Below, in pieces: positions 27,277 to 36,725 of a stretch of 64,000 bases of DNA. The stretch is taken from the NCBI RefSeq assembly GCF_017983445.1, contig NZ_JAGOBJ010000006.1, forward strand, positions 243,585 to 307,584. The letters are read 5' to 3'. The translations under genes were made by a program, and so were the position numbers. Numbering within the stretch: the stretch's first letter is position 1; every line of letters begins with the position of its first letter. The notes beneath the pieces are model-generated. The model did no database searches. It was not told the origin of the DNA and saw only the letters and a program-made list of their open reading frames with translations. Source of the stretch: Halomonas sp. GTDB lineage: Bacteria; Pseudomonadota; Gammaproteobacteria; Pseudomonadales; Halomonadaceae.

Positions 27277-27338
27277 TCCTTGTCAGTAAGGCCCGCGCTG
27301 CGGGCCTTGGTGAAATCAGGTGGCATCGCCAGCATTTC

Positions 27339-27374
27339 CATAAACAGTTTTATAAACCATTTCATAAACAATAA
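27339..27374. repeat. 12-bp tandem repeat, three copies, upstream of gshA
   Basis: CATAAACAGTTT, TATAAACCATTT and CATAAACAATAA follow each other in the gap between gshA and tex. On the transcribed strand this lies in the gshA upstream region, 63 bp before its start. It is AT-rich and could contain promoter boxes by chance. Confidence 0.8.
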
Positions 27375-27418
27375 GAGGCAGGATATGGCGGCAACCATTA
27401 AATATTCAAGACATGCGG

Positions 27419-29761
27419 CTATTTACCTTTGCGCGCCTTTAACAGCGCAGCGCCTAAAGCGCCCATCGGAGCAGGCGCTTCATTGGATTTATTCCCTTGG
27501 CGCTGGCTGCGCGCGGGCTTGCGCGTATCACTGTGGGAGGCCTTGCCTGACGCGCTTTGCTCTTGCTCAGGCTCATCATCCAGGCGCATGGAAAGACCGA
27601 TCCGCTTGCGGGGAATATCCACGCTCATTACCTTGACCGATACAATATCGCCCGCTTTGACCACGCTGCGCGGGTCATCGATAAAACGGTCAGACAGCGC
27701 GGAAATATGCACCAAGCCGTCCTGGTGAACACCGATATCCACAAAAGCACCAAAAGGCGTCACATTGGTAACCGTGCCTTCCAATACCATACCCAGCTTG
27801 AGATCCTTTAAGGTTTCTACCCCTTCCCGAAACTCAGCGGCCTTGAACTCAGGCCGGGGGTCACGTCCCGGCTTATCCAGTTCGCTCAAAATATCGCTGA
27901 CGGTCGGAATACCGAAGCGTTCATCAGCGAAATCAGCAGGCTTCAAGGCTTTCAGCGCCGCGCTATCGCCAATCAAGCCTTTTACTTCGCGGCCGTTTTG
28001 CTTGGCAATACGCTCAACCAGGGTGTACGCCTCGGGGTGTACGGCGCTGGCATCCAGCGGGTTTTCGGCGTTATGGATACGCAGGAAACCGGCGCACTGC
28101 TCAAAGGTTTTGGGCCCTAAGCGGCTCACTTCGAGTAACGCTTTACGACTTTTGAACGCGCCCTGAATATTACGCTGCGCTACGATATTTTCCGCAATGG
28201 CGGCGCTTAATCCCGCCACACGCGAAAGCAAGGCGCTGGAGGCAGTATTAAGATCGACGCCGACGGCGTTCACACAGTCTTCAATCACAGCTTCCAGGCT
28301 GCGCGATAGCTGTACCTGGGAAACGTCATGCTGATACTGGCCGACACCAATCGACTTGGGCTCAATTTTAACCAGCTCAGCCAGCGGGTCCTGCAAACGG
28401 CGTGCAATGGATACTGCGCCGCGTATCGTCACATCGAGATCTGGCAGTTCGCGGGAAGCGTATTCAGACGCGGAATATACCGAAGCGCCGGCTTCAGACA
28501 CCATTACTTTGCTTAACCGATGCGCTGGTGCCAGCGCTTTAAGCAGCTCGATAGCCAGCTTGTCGGTTTCACGGCTGGCAGTGCCGTTGCCCACCGCAAT
28601 AAGCTCTACACCATGCTGCTTAACCAGCTTCGAGAGAACGTTGAGTGACTCATCCCAGCGGTTTTGCGGCGCATGGGGATAGATCGTCGCCTGGTCAATA
28701 AACTGCCCGGTAGCATCGACAACGGCGACCTTGCACCCCGTACGCAGCCCCGGATCCAGCGCCAGAGTGACTTTCTGCCCTGCCGGAGCGGCCAGTAGCA
28801 GGTCTTTTAGATTCGCCGCAAAGACATCAATGGCGGTTTGCTCGGCCTGTTCGCGCAGGCGGCCCAGCAGCTCGGTTTCAAGCGCCGTATAAAGCTTCAC
28901 TCGCCAGGTCCAGCGTACTACTTCACCCAGCCACTTATCGGCAGCGCGGCCCTCGTCGCTAATGCCGACCTGTTTGGCAATCGCGACCTGAGCGGGATGG
29001 ATGGGCGCTTCGTCTTCACCCGGCAGGCGAATGGCTAGGCTCAGTACACCCTCGTTACGGCCCCGGAACATCGCAAGCGCGCGGTGCGAGGGCACTTTGG
29101 CAAGCTTCTCATCGTGTTCGAAGTAATCCGCAAACTTGGCGCCCTCCTGCTGTTTGCCCTCCAACACGCGGGCACTCAGCTCGCCCTCTTGCCAGAGCCG
29201 CTCACGCAGCCGACCGATTAGCTCGGGGTCTTCGGCAAAGCGCTCCATGAGGATTTGCTTGGCGCCATCCAGTGCCGCTTTAGCATCTTCAATTGCCGGG
29301 ATATCGACTTCTGCCGGGCGCAGGTAGGCTTCGGCCTCAGTTTCCGGGTCAAGCGCTGGGTTGGCTAGAAGCGCATCCGCAAGGGGCTCAAGGCCCGCCT
29401 CGCGCGCAATTTGCGCTTTAGTACGGCGTTTTTTCTTAAAGGGGAGATACAGGTCTTCAAGACGCTGCTTGGTTTCTGCCGCCTGGATCGCCGCTTTTAA
29501 CGGCGCATCCAGCTTGCCCTGCTCGTCAATCGCCAGCAGTACCGCTTCACGGCGCTCTTCAAGTTCGCGCAAGTAGCGCAGCCGCTCGTCTAGCTGGCGC
29601 AGTTGGGTATCGTCCAGCGCCCCGGTGATCTCTTTACGGTAACGGGCGATAAAAGGCACCGTAGCGCCACCATCCAATAGCTCGACCGTGGCCGCCACTT
29701 GCTGTGTACGTACGCCTAGCTCATCGGCCAAGCGGGAAATAATTCGCTGATTGACATCCAT
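27419..29761 (-). CDS. tex: Tex family transcription accessory protein
   Basis: Cytoplasmic nucleic-acid-binding protein of the Tex/YhgF family, 780 aa, linked to transcription and RNA stability. In order: N-terminal helical domain (VPFIARYRKE, near 36); YqgF RNase H-like fold (LALDPGLRTGCKVAVVDATG, near 330); helix-hairpin-helix DNA-binding repeats (DLNTASSALLSRVAGL, near 505); and S1 RNA-binding domain (GTVTNVTPFGAFVDIGVHQDGLVH split across 652-675), then a basic tail. The start is ATG 29761; an in-frame TTG at 29770 is less likely. It is the gene upstream of gshA on the same strand. Confidence 0.94.
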   Translation of the reverse strand: MDVNQRIISRLADELGVRTQQVAATVELLDGGATVPFIARYRKEITGALDDTQLRQLDERLRYLRELEERREAVLLAIDEQGKLDAPLKAAIQAAETKQRLEDLYLPFKKKRRTKAQIAREAGLEPLADALLANPALDPETEAEAYLRPAEVDIPAIEDAKAALDGAKQILMERFAEDPELIGRLRERLWQEGELSARVLEGKQQEGAKFADYFEHDEKLAKVPSHRALAMFRGRNEGVLSLAIRLPGEDEAPIHPAQVAIAKQVGISDEGRAADKWLGEVVRWTWRVKLYTALETELLGRLREQAEQTAIDVFAANLKDLLLAAPAGQKVTLALDPGLRTGCKVAVVDATGQFIDQATIYPHAPQNRWDESLNVLSKLVKQHGVELIAVGNGTASRETDKLAIELLKALAPAHRLSKVMVSEAGASVYSASEYASRELPDLDVTIRGAVSIARRLQDPLAELVKIEPKSIGVGQYQHDVSQVQLSRSLEAVIEDCVNAVGVDLNTASSALLSRVAGLSAAIAENIVAQRNIQGAFKSRKALLEVSRLGPKTFEQCAGFLRIHNAENPLDASAVHPEAYTLVERIAKQNGREVKGLIGDSAALKALKPADFADERFGIPTVSDILSELDKPGRDPRPEFKAAEFREGVETLKDLKLGMVLEGTVTNVTPFGAFVDIGVHQDGLVHISALSDRFIDDPRSVVKAGDIVSVKVMSVDIPRKRIGLSMRLDDEPEQEQSASGKASHSDTRKPARSQRQGNKSNEAPAPMGALGAALLKARKGK

Positions 29762-29882
29762 AAATTGCAACTAACTCATGCAGCATTTTTAAGTGCTCAC
29801 AAGGTATCACAATCAGTCTATTACCGCTTTACCTGGGCGCGACGCAAAAGCCTCAACGAAACGTTCAAACACACAGATAGCA

Positions 29883-29906
29883 GAAGGCCGCCCGGAGGCG
29901 GCCTTC
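29883..29906. terminator. Hairpin downstream of pckA
   Basis: GAAGGCCGCC-CGGA-GGCGGCCTTC is a perfect 10-bp GC-rich stem 32 bp past the pckA stop. Tails carry few T residues, so strength is uncertain, but position and symmetry fit transcription termination. Confidence 0.7.
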
Positions 29907-29937
29907 TTGCATGGCTTGCTTTACTAGCCATTCATCA

Positions 29938-31509
29938 TCAGGTCAGCTGCGGGCCAGCCTTGATGATGGCCTCACTTACGCCTTCAAATTTCTTGAAGTT
30001 ATCCACGAACTTGGTCGCAAGCTCTTTCAGGTGACGATCGTAGGCGTCACGGTCTTCCCAGGTGTCGCGCGGGTCGAGCAGGCTTGAATCAACGCCCGGC
30101 ACGGCAACCGGCACTTCAAGGTTCAGGCCTTCGATGTGCTTGGTTTCTATATCACGCAGTATACCGGACTGAATCGCACTGATAATGGCGCGGGTGGTCG
30201 GGATAGAAAAGCGAGCGCCACCTTCACCGTAAGCACCACCCGTCCAGCCGGTGTTGACCAGGTAAACCTGGGCGTCTTTTTTATCAACACGCTTGATCAA
30301 AAGATCGGCGTATTCACGCGCTGGGCGTGGGAAGAACGGGGCACCAAAGCAGGTAGAGAACGTAGCGGCCAGTCCTTCAGAAGAGCCCATCTCGGTAGAG
30401 CCAACTTTAGCGGTATAACCTGACAGGAAGTGGTATGCCGCCGCTTCTTTAGACAGCACGGACACCGGCGGCAGTACGCCTGACATATCACAGGTCAAAA
30501 AGACGATGGCGTTAGGCTCGCCCGCCAGGTTTTCAGGTACGCGCTTTTCTACATGTTCAAGCGGGTAAGCGGCACGCGAGTTCTGTGTCAGGCTGTCGTC
30601 GGTGTAGTCAGGCTCGTGGCGGTCATTGAGCACCACGTTTTCAAGCACGGTGCCGAACTTGATGGCGTTCCAGATAACCGGCTCGTTCTTCTCGGAAAGG
30701 TCGATACACTTGGCGTAGCAGCCACCTTCCATGTTGAAGACGATACCGTCGCCCCAGGCGTGCTCATCGTCACCTATCAGGTAGCGGGCCTGGTCAGCGG
30801 AAAGCGTGGTTTTACCGGTACCCGAAAGGCCGAAGAACAGGCAGGTTTCGCCGTCTTCACCTACGTTTGCCGAGCAGTGCATCGGCAATACATCAGACGC
30901 CGGCAGCAGGAAGTTCTGTACCGAGAACATGGCTTTTTTCATTTCGCCTGCGTAACGCATACCGGCGATCAGCACTTTCTTCGCGGCGAAATTGATGATC
31001 ACGCAGCCGTCAGAATTGGTGCCATCACGGCTCGGATCACACTCAAAATTCGCCGCGTTGAGAATGATCCACTCGTCTTTACCGGCCGGGTTGTAAGCGC
31101 TTGGACGTACAAACATGGTGCGGCCGAAAAGATTCTGCCAGGCAGTTTCAGTCGTCGCGCGAACCGGCAGATAGTGGGTGGAATCACTGCCCACGTGCAG
31201 CTCAGAGACGAAATGCTCACGATCGCCCAGATAGTCTTCAACACGCTCCCAAAGAGCATCAAATTTAGCGGCATCGAACGGGCGGTTGACGCTGCCCCAA
31301 TCAATACTGTCGCGTGTGGACGGCTCATCGACAATGAAGCGGTCTTTCGGCGAACGGCCGGTACGTACGCCAGTATTAACGGCCAGGGCGCCATCAGCCG
31401 ACAAGCGGCCTTCACCACGGGCCACGGCGCGCTCGATCAATTCGGCGCTGCTAAGATTCACATGGCTAAGATTCACATGGATTTGGGAAGCGGCTTGAGT
31501 CGTGGTCAT
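29938..31509 (-). CDS. pckA: Phosphoenolpyruvate carboxykinase (ATP)
   Basis: Gluconeogenic enzyme: oxaloacetate + ATP to PEP + CO2 + ADP, 523 aa. The ATP-family signature with P-loop [13 protein letters not shown] is near 228-240; the metal/substrate region is [20 protein letters not shown] near 248-267; [13 protein letters not shown] is near 417. The N terminus carries an exact in-frame 15-bp duplication giving [10 protein letters not shown] (residues 12-21), outside the catalytic core. Upstream sequence has three inverted repeats that may be regulatory. It neighbours hslO-hslR-yrfG-nudE as in enterics. Confidence 0.97.
   Translation of the reverse strand: MTTTQAASQIHVNLSHVNLSSAELIERAVARGEGRLSADGALAVNTGVRTGRSPKDRFIVDEPSTRDSIDWGSVNRPFDAAKFDALWERVEDYLGDREHFVSELHVGSDSTHYLPVRATTETAWQNLFGRTMFVRPSAYNPAGKDEWIILNAANFECDPSRDGTNSDGCVIINFAAKKVLIAGMRYAGEMKKAMFSVQNFLLPASDVLPMHCSANVGEDGETCLFFGLSGTGKTTLSADQARYLIGDDEHAWGDGIVFNMEGGCYAKCIDLSEKNEPVIWNAIKFGTVLENVVLNDRHEPDYTDDSLTQNSRAAYPLEHVEKRVPENLAGEPNAIVFLTCDMSGVLPPVSVLSKEAAAYHFLSGYTAKVGSTEMGSSEGLAATFSTCFGAPFFPRPAREYADLLIKRVDKKDAQVYLVNTGWTGGAYGEGGARFSIPTTRAIISAIQSGILRDIETKHIEGLNLEVPVAVPGVDSSLLDPRDTWEDRDAYDRHLKELATKFVDNFKKFEGVSEAIIKAGPQLT
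31450..31479. repeat. In-frame 15-bp exact duplication in pckA
   Basis: GCTAAGATTCACATG occurs twice in tandem inside the pckA 5' end, duplicating five codons. The exact identity suggests a recent slippage or duplication event. Confidence 0.92.
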
Positions 31510-31820
31510 TTCGATTCCTGGGCCTTAGGGCCATTCTCTCGTTACCGGGCGTCACTGACGCCACCAAAAAAGTCATCCCAGCAACATAAAATTCGCTGGG
31601 TGTGCTGAAGTCAGGGGCATTATTGCAAAAAGAAAGCCCCCGGGAAACGGGAGCTTTGATCAAACATCTTGTAGTTAAACTACTACAAAGACACAATATT
31701 TTGTGTTGCGGCGCAGTAAAATTTCAAACAGTCGTTTGGCAGATGCGCCAAATACGTTGTAACTCCTGGCCCTTTACATGCTAACCATTGTTGGTAGCCT
31801 TTTCATAAGCGACTACATAA
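31510..31820. promoter_or_regulatory. pckA upstream region with three inverted repeats
   Basis: This 311-bp gap between hslO and pckA holds no gene. It contains TTGTAGT-TAAACT-ACTACAA (31669-31688), ACACAA-TATT-TTGTGT (31691-31706) and TTTGGC-AGATGC-GCCAAA (31735-31752). Together they look like a control region for carbon-source regulation of pckA. No specific regulator consensus was recognised. Confidence 0.45.
31626..31656 (-). terminator. Terminator between hslO and pckA
   Basis: On the minus strand a hairpin (AGCTCCCG paired with a CGGGGGCT-type arm around TTTCC) is followed by TTCTTTTT. It would end the hslO transcript before pckA, so pckA has its own promoter between here and 31510, or reads through this site. 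Confidence 0.7.
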
Positions 31821-32696
31821 TCAGTGAATAACCGGTGATGGGGCGTCCGGATTATCCAATAACGTTTCAATATCGGCCGCAGTGTAGTGATATTTCGTGT
31901 GGCAGAAGTGGCATTGCGTATCGATAGCGCCCTGTTCACGCAAAATATCGCGCAGTTCGTCAGCCCCCAACGTTATCAAAGCATCCGCCATTCGCTCCCG
32001 CGAACAGGTACAGCCAAAGCGCAGTGCCTTGGGCTCAAATACGCGCACGGTCTCTTCGTGATAAAGGCGGTAAAGCACCTCGCGCTGCTCCAGCCCCAGA
32101 AGCTCTTCGGTTTTGATGGTATCGGCAAGTGCCACGCTGCGCTCCCAGGCATCAGTATCCTGGTTCTGCGCAGCATCAGGCAAACGCTGCAACAATAGAC
32201 CTCCGGCGCGCTCGCCATCCGCCGCCAGCCACAAACGGGTAGGCAGCTGTTCGGATTGGCTGAAGTAAGCTTCCAGGCAGCCGCTAAGCGTTTCATGATC
32301 CAGTGCGACGATCCCTTGATAGCGGTTGCCTTCACGCGGGTCGAGCGTGATAACGATCTGCCCTTCTCCGACCAGCTCGCGAAAGCTCGTCCGTTCGCTG
32401 GGTAAGTGGCTATCTTCAGCAATACGGGCAATAGCGCGTAGCTCGCCGCCCGGGTTGGATTCCGCCATCAATAGCGACAGGACGCCCTGGCCACGCACTT
32501 CAATACTTAACGTGCCGTCCAGCTTGATGGTATCGGTCAGCAGCGCGACGGCGGCCAGCAGTTCGCCCAGCAGCTCATTGACCACTGGTGGATATGCATG
32601 GCGCGTGAGCACTTCATGATAAGCAGTGGCAAGCGTTACGATTTCACCACGTACATTGGTTTGGTCAAACATGAACCGCTGAATCTGATCAGACAT
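31821..32696 (-). CDS. hslO: Redox-regulated chaperone Hsp33
   Basis: Cytoplasmic holdase chaperone activated by oxidation, 291 aa. The N-terminal domain ([14 protein letters not shown], near 8-21) is conserved. The C-terminal zinc switch is complete: CTCSRERM near 233 and [10 protein letters not shown] near 265, four cysteines in CxC and CxxC form. The neighbouring order hslO-hslR-yrfG-nudE with pckA is the gammaproteobacterial one, though envZ/ompR and igaA are absent here. The start at ATG 32696 has a weak AGG site. Confidence 0.96.
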   Translation of the reverse strand: MSDQIQRFMFDQTNVRGEIVTLATAYHEVLTRHAYPPVVNELLGELLAAVALLTDTIKLDGTLSIEVRGQGVLSLLMAESNPGGELRAIARIAEDSHLPSERTSFRELVGEGQIVITLDPREGNRYQGIVALDHETLSGCLEAYFSQSEQLPTRLWLAADGERAGGLLLQRLPDAAQNQDTDAWERSVALADTIKTEELLGLEQREVLYRLYHEETVRVFEPKALRFGCTCSRERMADALITLGADELRDILREQGAIDTQCHFCHTKYHYTAADIETLLDNPDAPSPVIH

Positions 32697-32782
32697 AAAG
32701 AGGCCTTGAAATGAAAAAGTGTACCTGGCGGGTTAACCTGTCAGGGGTGTATTGACACCCCGTTAGGCGTTGAGCGTATCGG

Positions 32783-33172
32783 CTACTCGCCTGACTGACG
32801 CTGAAAGCGCTGTATATCGCGGCGCTGCTTTTTATCAGGCCGCTTGAGGGGGTGCTGCATGGCTTCATTGGTAAGCCTGCGTGCTTCAGTCTCGCGGGCA
32901 CGGCGCTCGGCACTCTCTGTTGTCTCTGTATAGAGTTTGCGTGCTTCAGGCGCACCACGGCGCTGGTCAGAAAGCTCGGTTACTTCGACTTCATAAATAT
33001 CCCAGCCCTGAGGCACGCGGATCAGCGCCCCTAGCTCGACGTTTTTACTGGTTTTGACACGCGCACCGTCGTAGTGCACTTTGCCACCTTCAATGGCTTT
33101 TTTGGCGAGTGCCCGGGTTTTGAAAAACCGCGCGGCCCATAACCATTTATCCAAGCGAACGGCGTCGCTCAT
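32783..33172 (-). CDS. hslR: Heat shock protein 15 (ribosome rescue RNA-binding)
   Basis: S4-domain RNA-binding protein Hsp15, 129 aa, which binds free 50S subunits carrying nascent chains. The S4 core is RLDKWLWAARFFKTRALAKK at about 6-25, with GGKVHYDGARVKTSKNVELG next. The long charged C-terminal helix (ERRARETEARRL, then KRPDKKQRRDIQRF) is typical. It overlaps yrfG by one base (TAATG). Confidence 0.95.
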   Translation of the reverse strand: MSDAVRLDKWLWAARFFKTRALAKKAIEGGKVHYDGARVKTSKNVELGALIRVPQGWDIYEVEVTELSDQRRGAPEARKLYTETTESAERRARETEARRLTNEAMQHPLKRPDKKQRRDIQRFQRQSGE

Positions 33173-33849
33173 TAACGCTCTCCTTGCTGCCCTGGAGTAT
33201 CTTGTGGCAGCAGCTGGGCAAATCGATCCAAGGCGATAAATTCCTGCAGCTCTTTTTCAGGGCGCTGGCTGTCCGGCTGTTTAATACCCAGCAAATGCCG
33301 GATACCAAATTCACGGGCACTTTCCAGCACGCGGGAGTTATCGTCTATAAACAGGGTGCGGGCAGGGTCAAAGGGCTCGATCTCCTGAAGCGCAAACCAA
33401 AACGCCTGCTCCTCCTTGGCCGCCCCCACGTCTTCTGAGGAAATGATGGCATCCAGGTAGTTTTCCAACCCCGTTAACGGCAATTTAAGCGATAGGCTGG
33501 CTCTATCGGCATTGGTCGCCAATATTACGCGCGGATGAGCCTGCTTCAGCCACTTCAGAAAATCGAGCGCATCACCACGTAGACCGATTAAATGCTGGAC
33601 TTCACGCTTGAGGGCGACAATATCGACATCAAGCTCACGGCTCCAGTACGCCAGGCTGTACCAGTTTAATGTGCCCTGCTCGCCTATAATCCGCTCTTGC
33701 AGTGCATTTTGAGACGCTTCATCAAGATGATGAAGCTCTCTGTAACGACGGGGTAAATGCTCAAGCCAGAAGTGGCTGTCAAAGTGCAGGTCTAGCAGCG
33801 TGCCGTCCATATCCAGCAGGACGGTATCAATTTCGCGCCAGTCAATCAT
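33172..33849 (-). CDS. yrfG: GMP/IMP nucleotidase YrfG (HAD family)
   Basis: HAD-superfamily 5'-nucleotidase, 225 aa. DMDGTLLDLHFD near 13-24 carries the two catalytic Asp; LATNADRAS near 112 is motif II; FIDDNSRVLESA near 165 is motif IV. E. coli YrfG hydrolyses GMP and IMP; this gene shares both sequence layout and neighbours (hslR, nudE). It is divergent from nudE with 71 bp between starts, which must hold both promoters. Confidence 0.9.
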   Translation of the reverse strand: MIDWREIDTVLLDMDGTLLDLHFDSHFWLEHLPRRYRELHHLDEASQNALQERIIGEQGTLNWYSLAYWSRELDVDIVALKREVQHLIGLRGDALDFLKWLKQAHPRVILATNADRASLSLKLPLTGLENYLDAIISSEDVGAAKEEQAFWFALQEIEPFDPARTLFIDDNSRVLESAREFGIRHLLGIKQPDSQRPEKELQEFIALDRFAQLLPQDTPGQQGER

Positions 33850-33920
33850 TGCCGCTCCAGTCTAAAAGAGTAAGCGTGCTATTGTAGCCTAACCCCTTTT
33901 TAGCAGCCATGGAGGCCTGT

Positions 33921-34520
33921 ATGTCAGTATCTGATTCCCCCTCCGGCTATCTGCGCAAACCGCAGGTACTCGCTCGTGAGAGCGTAGCCAAAAGCCGTTT
34001 ATTTCATATTGAGTCGTTGGATTTACGTTTTTCAAACGGCGAGGAGCGCCAGTTCGAGCGCTTGACCGGGGCTGACCGTGGCGCCGTCATGATTGTGGCC
34101 ATGCCCGACCCCAACCATGTGCTGCTGATTCGTGAGTATGCGGCAGGCTTTGAAGACTACGTATTAACGATACCCAAAGGCCTGGTAGACCCGGGTGAAG
34201 ATATCGTTACCGCGGCGAACCGGGAGCTGATGGAAGAGTGCGGTTTTGGTGCTCACCGTATCGAGCCATTGGTCGAGCTTTCTTTGGCCCCTAACTATAT
34301 GCGCCACCGGATGCAGGTGCTGCTCGCCACTGACCTGTACCCCAAACGACTACCGGGCGATGAACCAGAACCGCTTATTGTTGAAACCCACCCTATCGAA
34401 GATCTGCCTGCCCTTCTGCTGCGAGACGATTTCCATGAAGCCCGCGCCATAGCAGCTCTGTATATCGCCCGCGATAAATTACGTGACGAGAAGCGCCAGG
34501 ATGCTGCAGATTTGTTGTGA
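33921..34520 (+). CDS. nudE: ADP compounds hydrolase NudE
   Basis: Nudix hydrolase acting on ADP-ribose, NADH and Ap3A-type compounds, 199 aa. The Nudix box is GLVDPGEDIVTAANRELMEE followed by CGF (about 96-118), with ANRELMEECG carrying the catalytic glutamates. ATG 33921 has GGAGG 5 nt upstream; an ATG at 33909 is not needed. Its stop codon is followed within about 10-50 bp by repeat array 2. Confidence 0.92.
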   Translation: MSVSDSPSGYLRKPQVLARESVAKSRLFHIESLDLRFSNGEERQFERLTGADRGAVMIVAMPDPNHVLLIREYAAGFEDYVLTIPKGLVDPGEDIVTAANRELMEECGFGAHRIEPLVELSLAPNYMRHRMQVLLATDLYPKRLPGDEPEPLIVETHPIEDLPALLLRDDFHEARAIAALYIARDKLRDEKRQDAADLL

Positions 34521-34530
34521 GGAGAATGTC

Positions 34531-35640
34531 GGGACCGTCTTATACGCGGGTCTCTATTTTCAAATCCAACAAGAGTAGCGCGTAGTAACGTTTTGCGAGG
34601 AGCGAGCAAATAAGGCATCCGCGGGTGGCAGTGCAAGCTGCCTTGGGCTAGCCATCAATGCTATGCCTTCGTGTCCCCATCACCCAACCCCGGCAGCGCT
34701 TCGCGCTGCTTCCGCGGGTGCGCTGGCGCTTACCACGCGCTACGGGTTCTCTCTATTTTCCAATCCAGCAAGAACCGTAGCGCGTGGTAACGTTTTGCGA
34801 GGAACGAGCAGATAAGGCACCCGCGAGTGGGCGGCGTCAAGCCGCCTGGGCTGTGCCACCAATGCTATGCCTTTGTGTCCCATCACTCAACACGGCAGCG
34901 CTATGCGCGCTGCTCCCGCGGGTGCGCTAGCGCTTACCACGCGCTACGGGTTCTCTCTATTTTCCAATCCAGCAAAAACCGTAGCGCGTGGTAACGTTTT
35001 GCGAGGAACGAGCAAATAAGGCACCCGCGAGTGGCGGCTGCTAAGCCACCTTGGCTGTGCCACCAATGCTATGCCTTTATGCCTCATCACCCAACCCCAG
35101 CACCGCTTCGCGCTGCTCACGCGGGTGCGCTGGCGCTTACCACGCGCTACGGTTTGTGCATTATCAAACGATGGATAAGCCCCCTACGTAGCGCGTGGTA
35201 ACGTTTTGCGAGGAACGAGCAAATAAGGCACCCGCGAGTGGCGGCAGCCGCCGCTTGGGCTGTGCCACCAATGCTATGCCTTCGTGCCTCATCACCCAAC
35301 CCCGGCAGCGCTATGCGCGCTGCTCCCGCGGGTGCGCTGGCGCTTACCACGCGCTACGCGTTCTCTCTATTTTCGAATCCGGGAAGAACCGTAGCGCGTG
35401 GTAACGTTTTGCGAGGAACGAGCAAATAAGGCACCCGCGAGTGGCGGCTGCTAAGCCGCCTTGGCTGTGCCACCAATGCTATGCCTTTATGCCTCATCAC
35501 CCAACCCCAGCACCGCTTCGCGCTGCTCCCGCGGGTGCGCTGGCGCTTACCACGCGCTACGGTTTGTCACTCTGTTCGAATTCGGCAGTAGCGCGGGGGG
35601 CGAGCGAATACCGGGACCCGCGTGAAGCGGGTGCCGACAT
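34531..35640. repeat. Repeat array 2: inverted-arm modules, about 202-bp period
   Basis: This array fills the 1.1-kb gap between the convergent 3' ends of nudE and the oxidoreductase gene. Left arms begin GTAGCGCG at 34575 (array edge), 34777, 34981, 35188, 35391 and 35588 (degraded); periods are 202, 204, 207, 203 and 197 bp. Right arms end TTACCACGCGCTAC. Spacers between arms are 33, 33, 37, 33 and 27 nt. Spacer sequences alternate between a GGGTTCTCTCTATTTT type and a GGTTTGT type, both unlike array 1. The left-arm hairpin has loop GAGGAACGA with stem TTTGC/GCAAA. Arms and parts of the core (CAACCCCGGCA, GCGCTTCGCGC) are shared with array 1. Reading frames here encode only repetitive peptides and are not counted as genes. 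Confidence 0.95.
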
Positions 35641-35651
35641 TCGTGTTGGAG

Positions 35652-36707
35652 TTAAAAGTGGGGTTTAAGCGCTATCCAGCGGCGTTGACGGAAGCTATCC
35701 TGCCCGGCTTCCAAAAGCGTCATGGAACGTAGTGCGGCTTCGATATCGACCGGTAGCGCGGCACGGCCTTGGATGGCCTCGACGATTCCCTGGTAATAGG
35801 CCAGGTAGTTACCCGGTTGAGTAGCATGTTGATGGGTTTTCAGTGATGCTTCTTCCCCCTGCCCATTGCGCAACGTCAACGACCCCGTGGTATCTTCCCC
35901 CCAGTTAACTGCGGGCATTTCTCCTGCTTTCAGGCGGTCTTCTTGAGGGTCCAGGCCATATTTTACATAGCTGCCTTTCGTGCCATGAATTCTAAAGCGT
36001 GGCGTTGCTTCGGCCACCAGCGCGCTGGCGCTTAATTGAACACGACGGTCATCGTAGGCGAGCAGTGCGAGAAAATCGTCATCGGCTTGGGCGCCATCGC
36101 GGCGTATACCCAGCTCCAGTAAAATGGCGTTGGGCATGCCAAATAGCTCACATGCCTGATCCAGAAGATGTGGCCCCAGATCAAACCAGAGACCGCCGCC
36201 CGCCGCGGCTTTCTCGCGCCAGCGGTCGCGGACTTCTGGTTTGAATCTGTCAAAGCGTGATTCAAAACCGGTGACACGGCCTAGCGTATCTGTCTCAAGC
36301 AGTGCCTTGACGGTTAAAAAGTCGCTATCCCAACGACGGTTATGGAACACCGAGATCAAACGCTCTTTCACCACGGCAAGCGATTTCAACTGCTTGGCTT
36401 CTGACAGTGTCACGGTAAATGGCTTATCCACCACAACGTGTTTACCCGCAGCCAGCGCCATTTTGGCAAGCGGGAAGTGAGTATCGTTGGGCGTGGGAAT
36501 CACGATAAGGTCAATGTCGTAACGTTGGCATAATGCCCGCGCTTCGCTTTCGACCTCAACATCAGGCAGGTCAGCACGCACCTTGGCGGCATCACTTGAC
36601 GATACGGCTACCAGATTCAGGCCTTCCGTGGCCTGAATGAGTGGTACATGAAACGTTTTACTCGCGAACCCATAACCTACCAGGCCCACATTGATCGCGG
36701 CTTTCAT
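35652..36707 (-). CDS. Gfo/Idh/MocA family oxidoreductase
   Basis: NAD(P)-dependent sugar or inositol-type dehydrogenase, 351 aa. The N-terminal Rossmann motif is VGLVGYGFASKTFHVPL (about 7-23). EKP-like VVDKPFTVTLSEAK near 92 carries the conserved Lys, and the C-terminal half has GGGLWFDLGPHLLDQAC near 168-184 with the catalytic His. Start ATG 36707 follows AAGGAG. It is 18 bp downstream of ilvD on the same strand, so probably co-transcribed; the substrate is unknown. Its stop abuts repeat array 2. Confidence 0.9.
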   Translation of the reverse strand: MKAAINVGLVGYGFASKTFHVPLIQATEGLNLVAVSSSDAAKVRADLPDVEVESEARALCQRYDIDLIVIPTPNDTHFPLAKMALAAGKHVVVDKPFTVTLSEAKQLKSLAVVKERLISVFHNRRWDSDFLTVKALLETDTLGRVTGFESRFDRFKPEVRDRWREKAAAGGGLWFDLGPHLLDQACELFGMPNAILLELGIRRDGAQADDDFLALLAYDDRRVQLSASALVAEATPRFRIHGTKGSYVKYGLDPQEDRLKAGEMPAVNWGEDTTGSLTLRNGQGEEASLKTHQHATQPGNYLAYYQGIVEAIQGRAALPVDIEAALRSMTLLEAGQDSFRQRRWIALKPHF

Positions 36708-36725
36708 AATGCTCCTTGCGAAAGT

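Noticed and set aside
30553-31608. 351-codon plus-strand frame opposite pckA
   Set aside because: It is antisense to a firmly identified gene, has no recognisable domain, and follows from codon bias of pckA.
34531-35640. Integron cassette array (attC-like inverted repeats)
   Set aside because: No integrase, no GTTRRRY core sites, and no genes between the inverted repeats.
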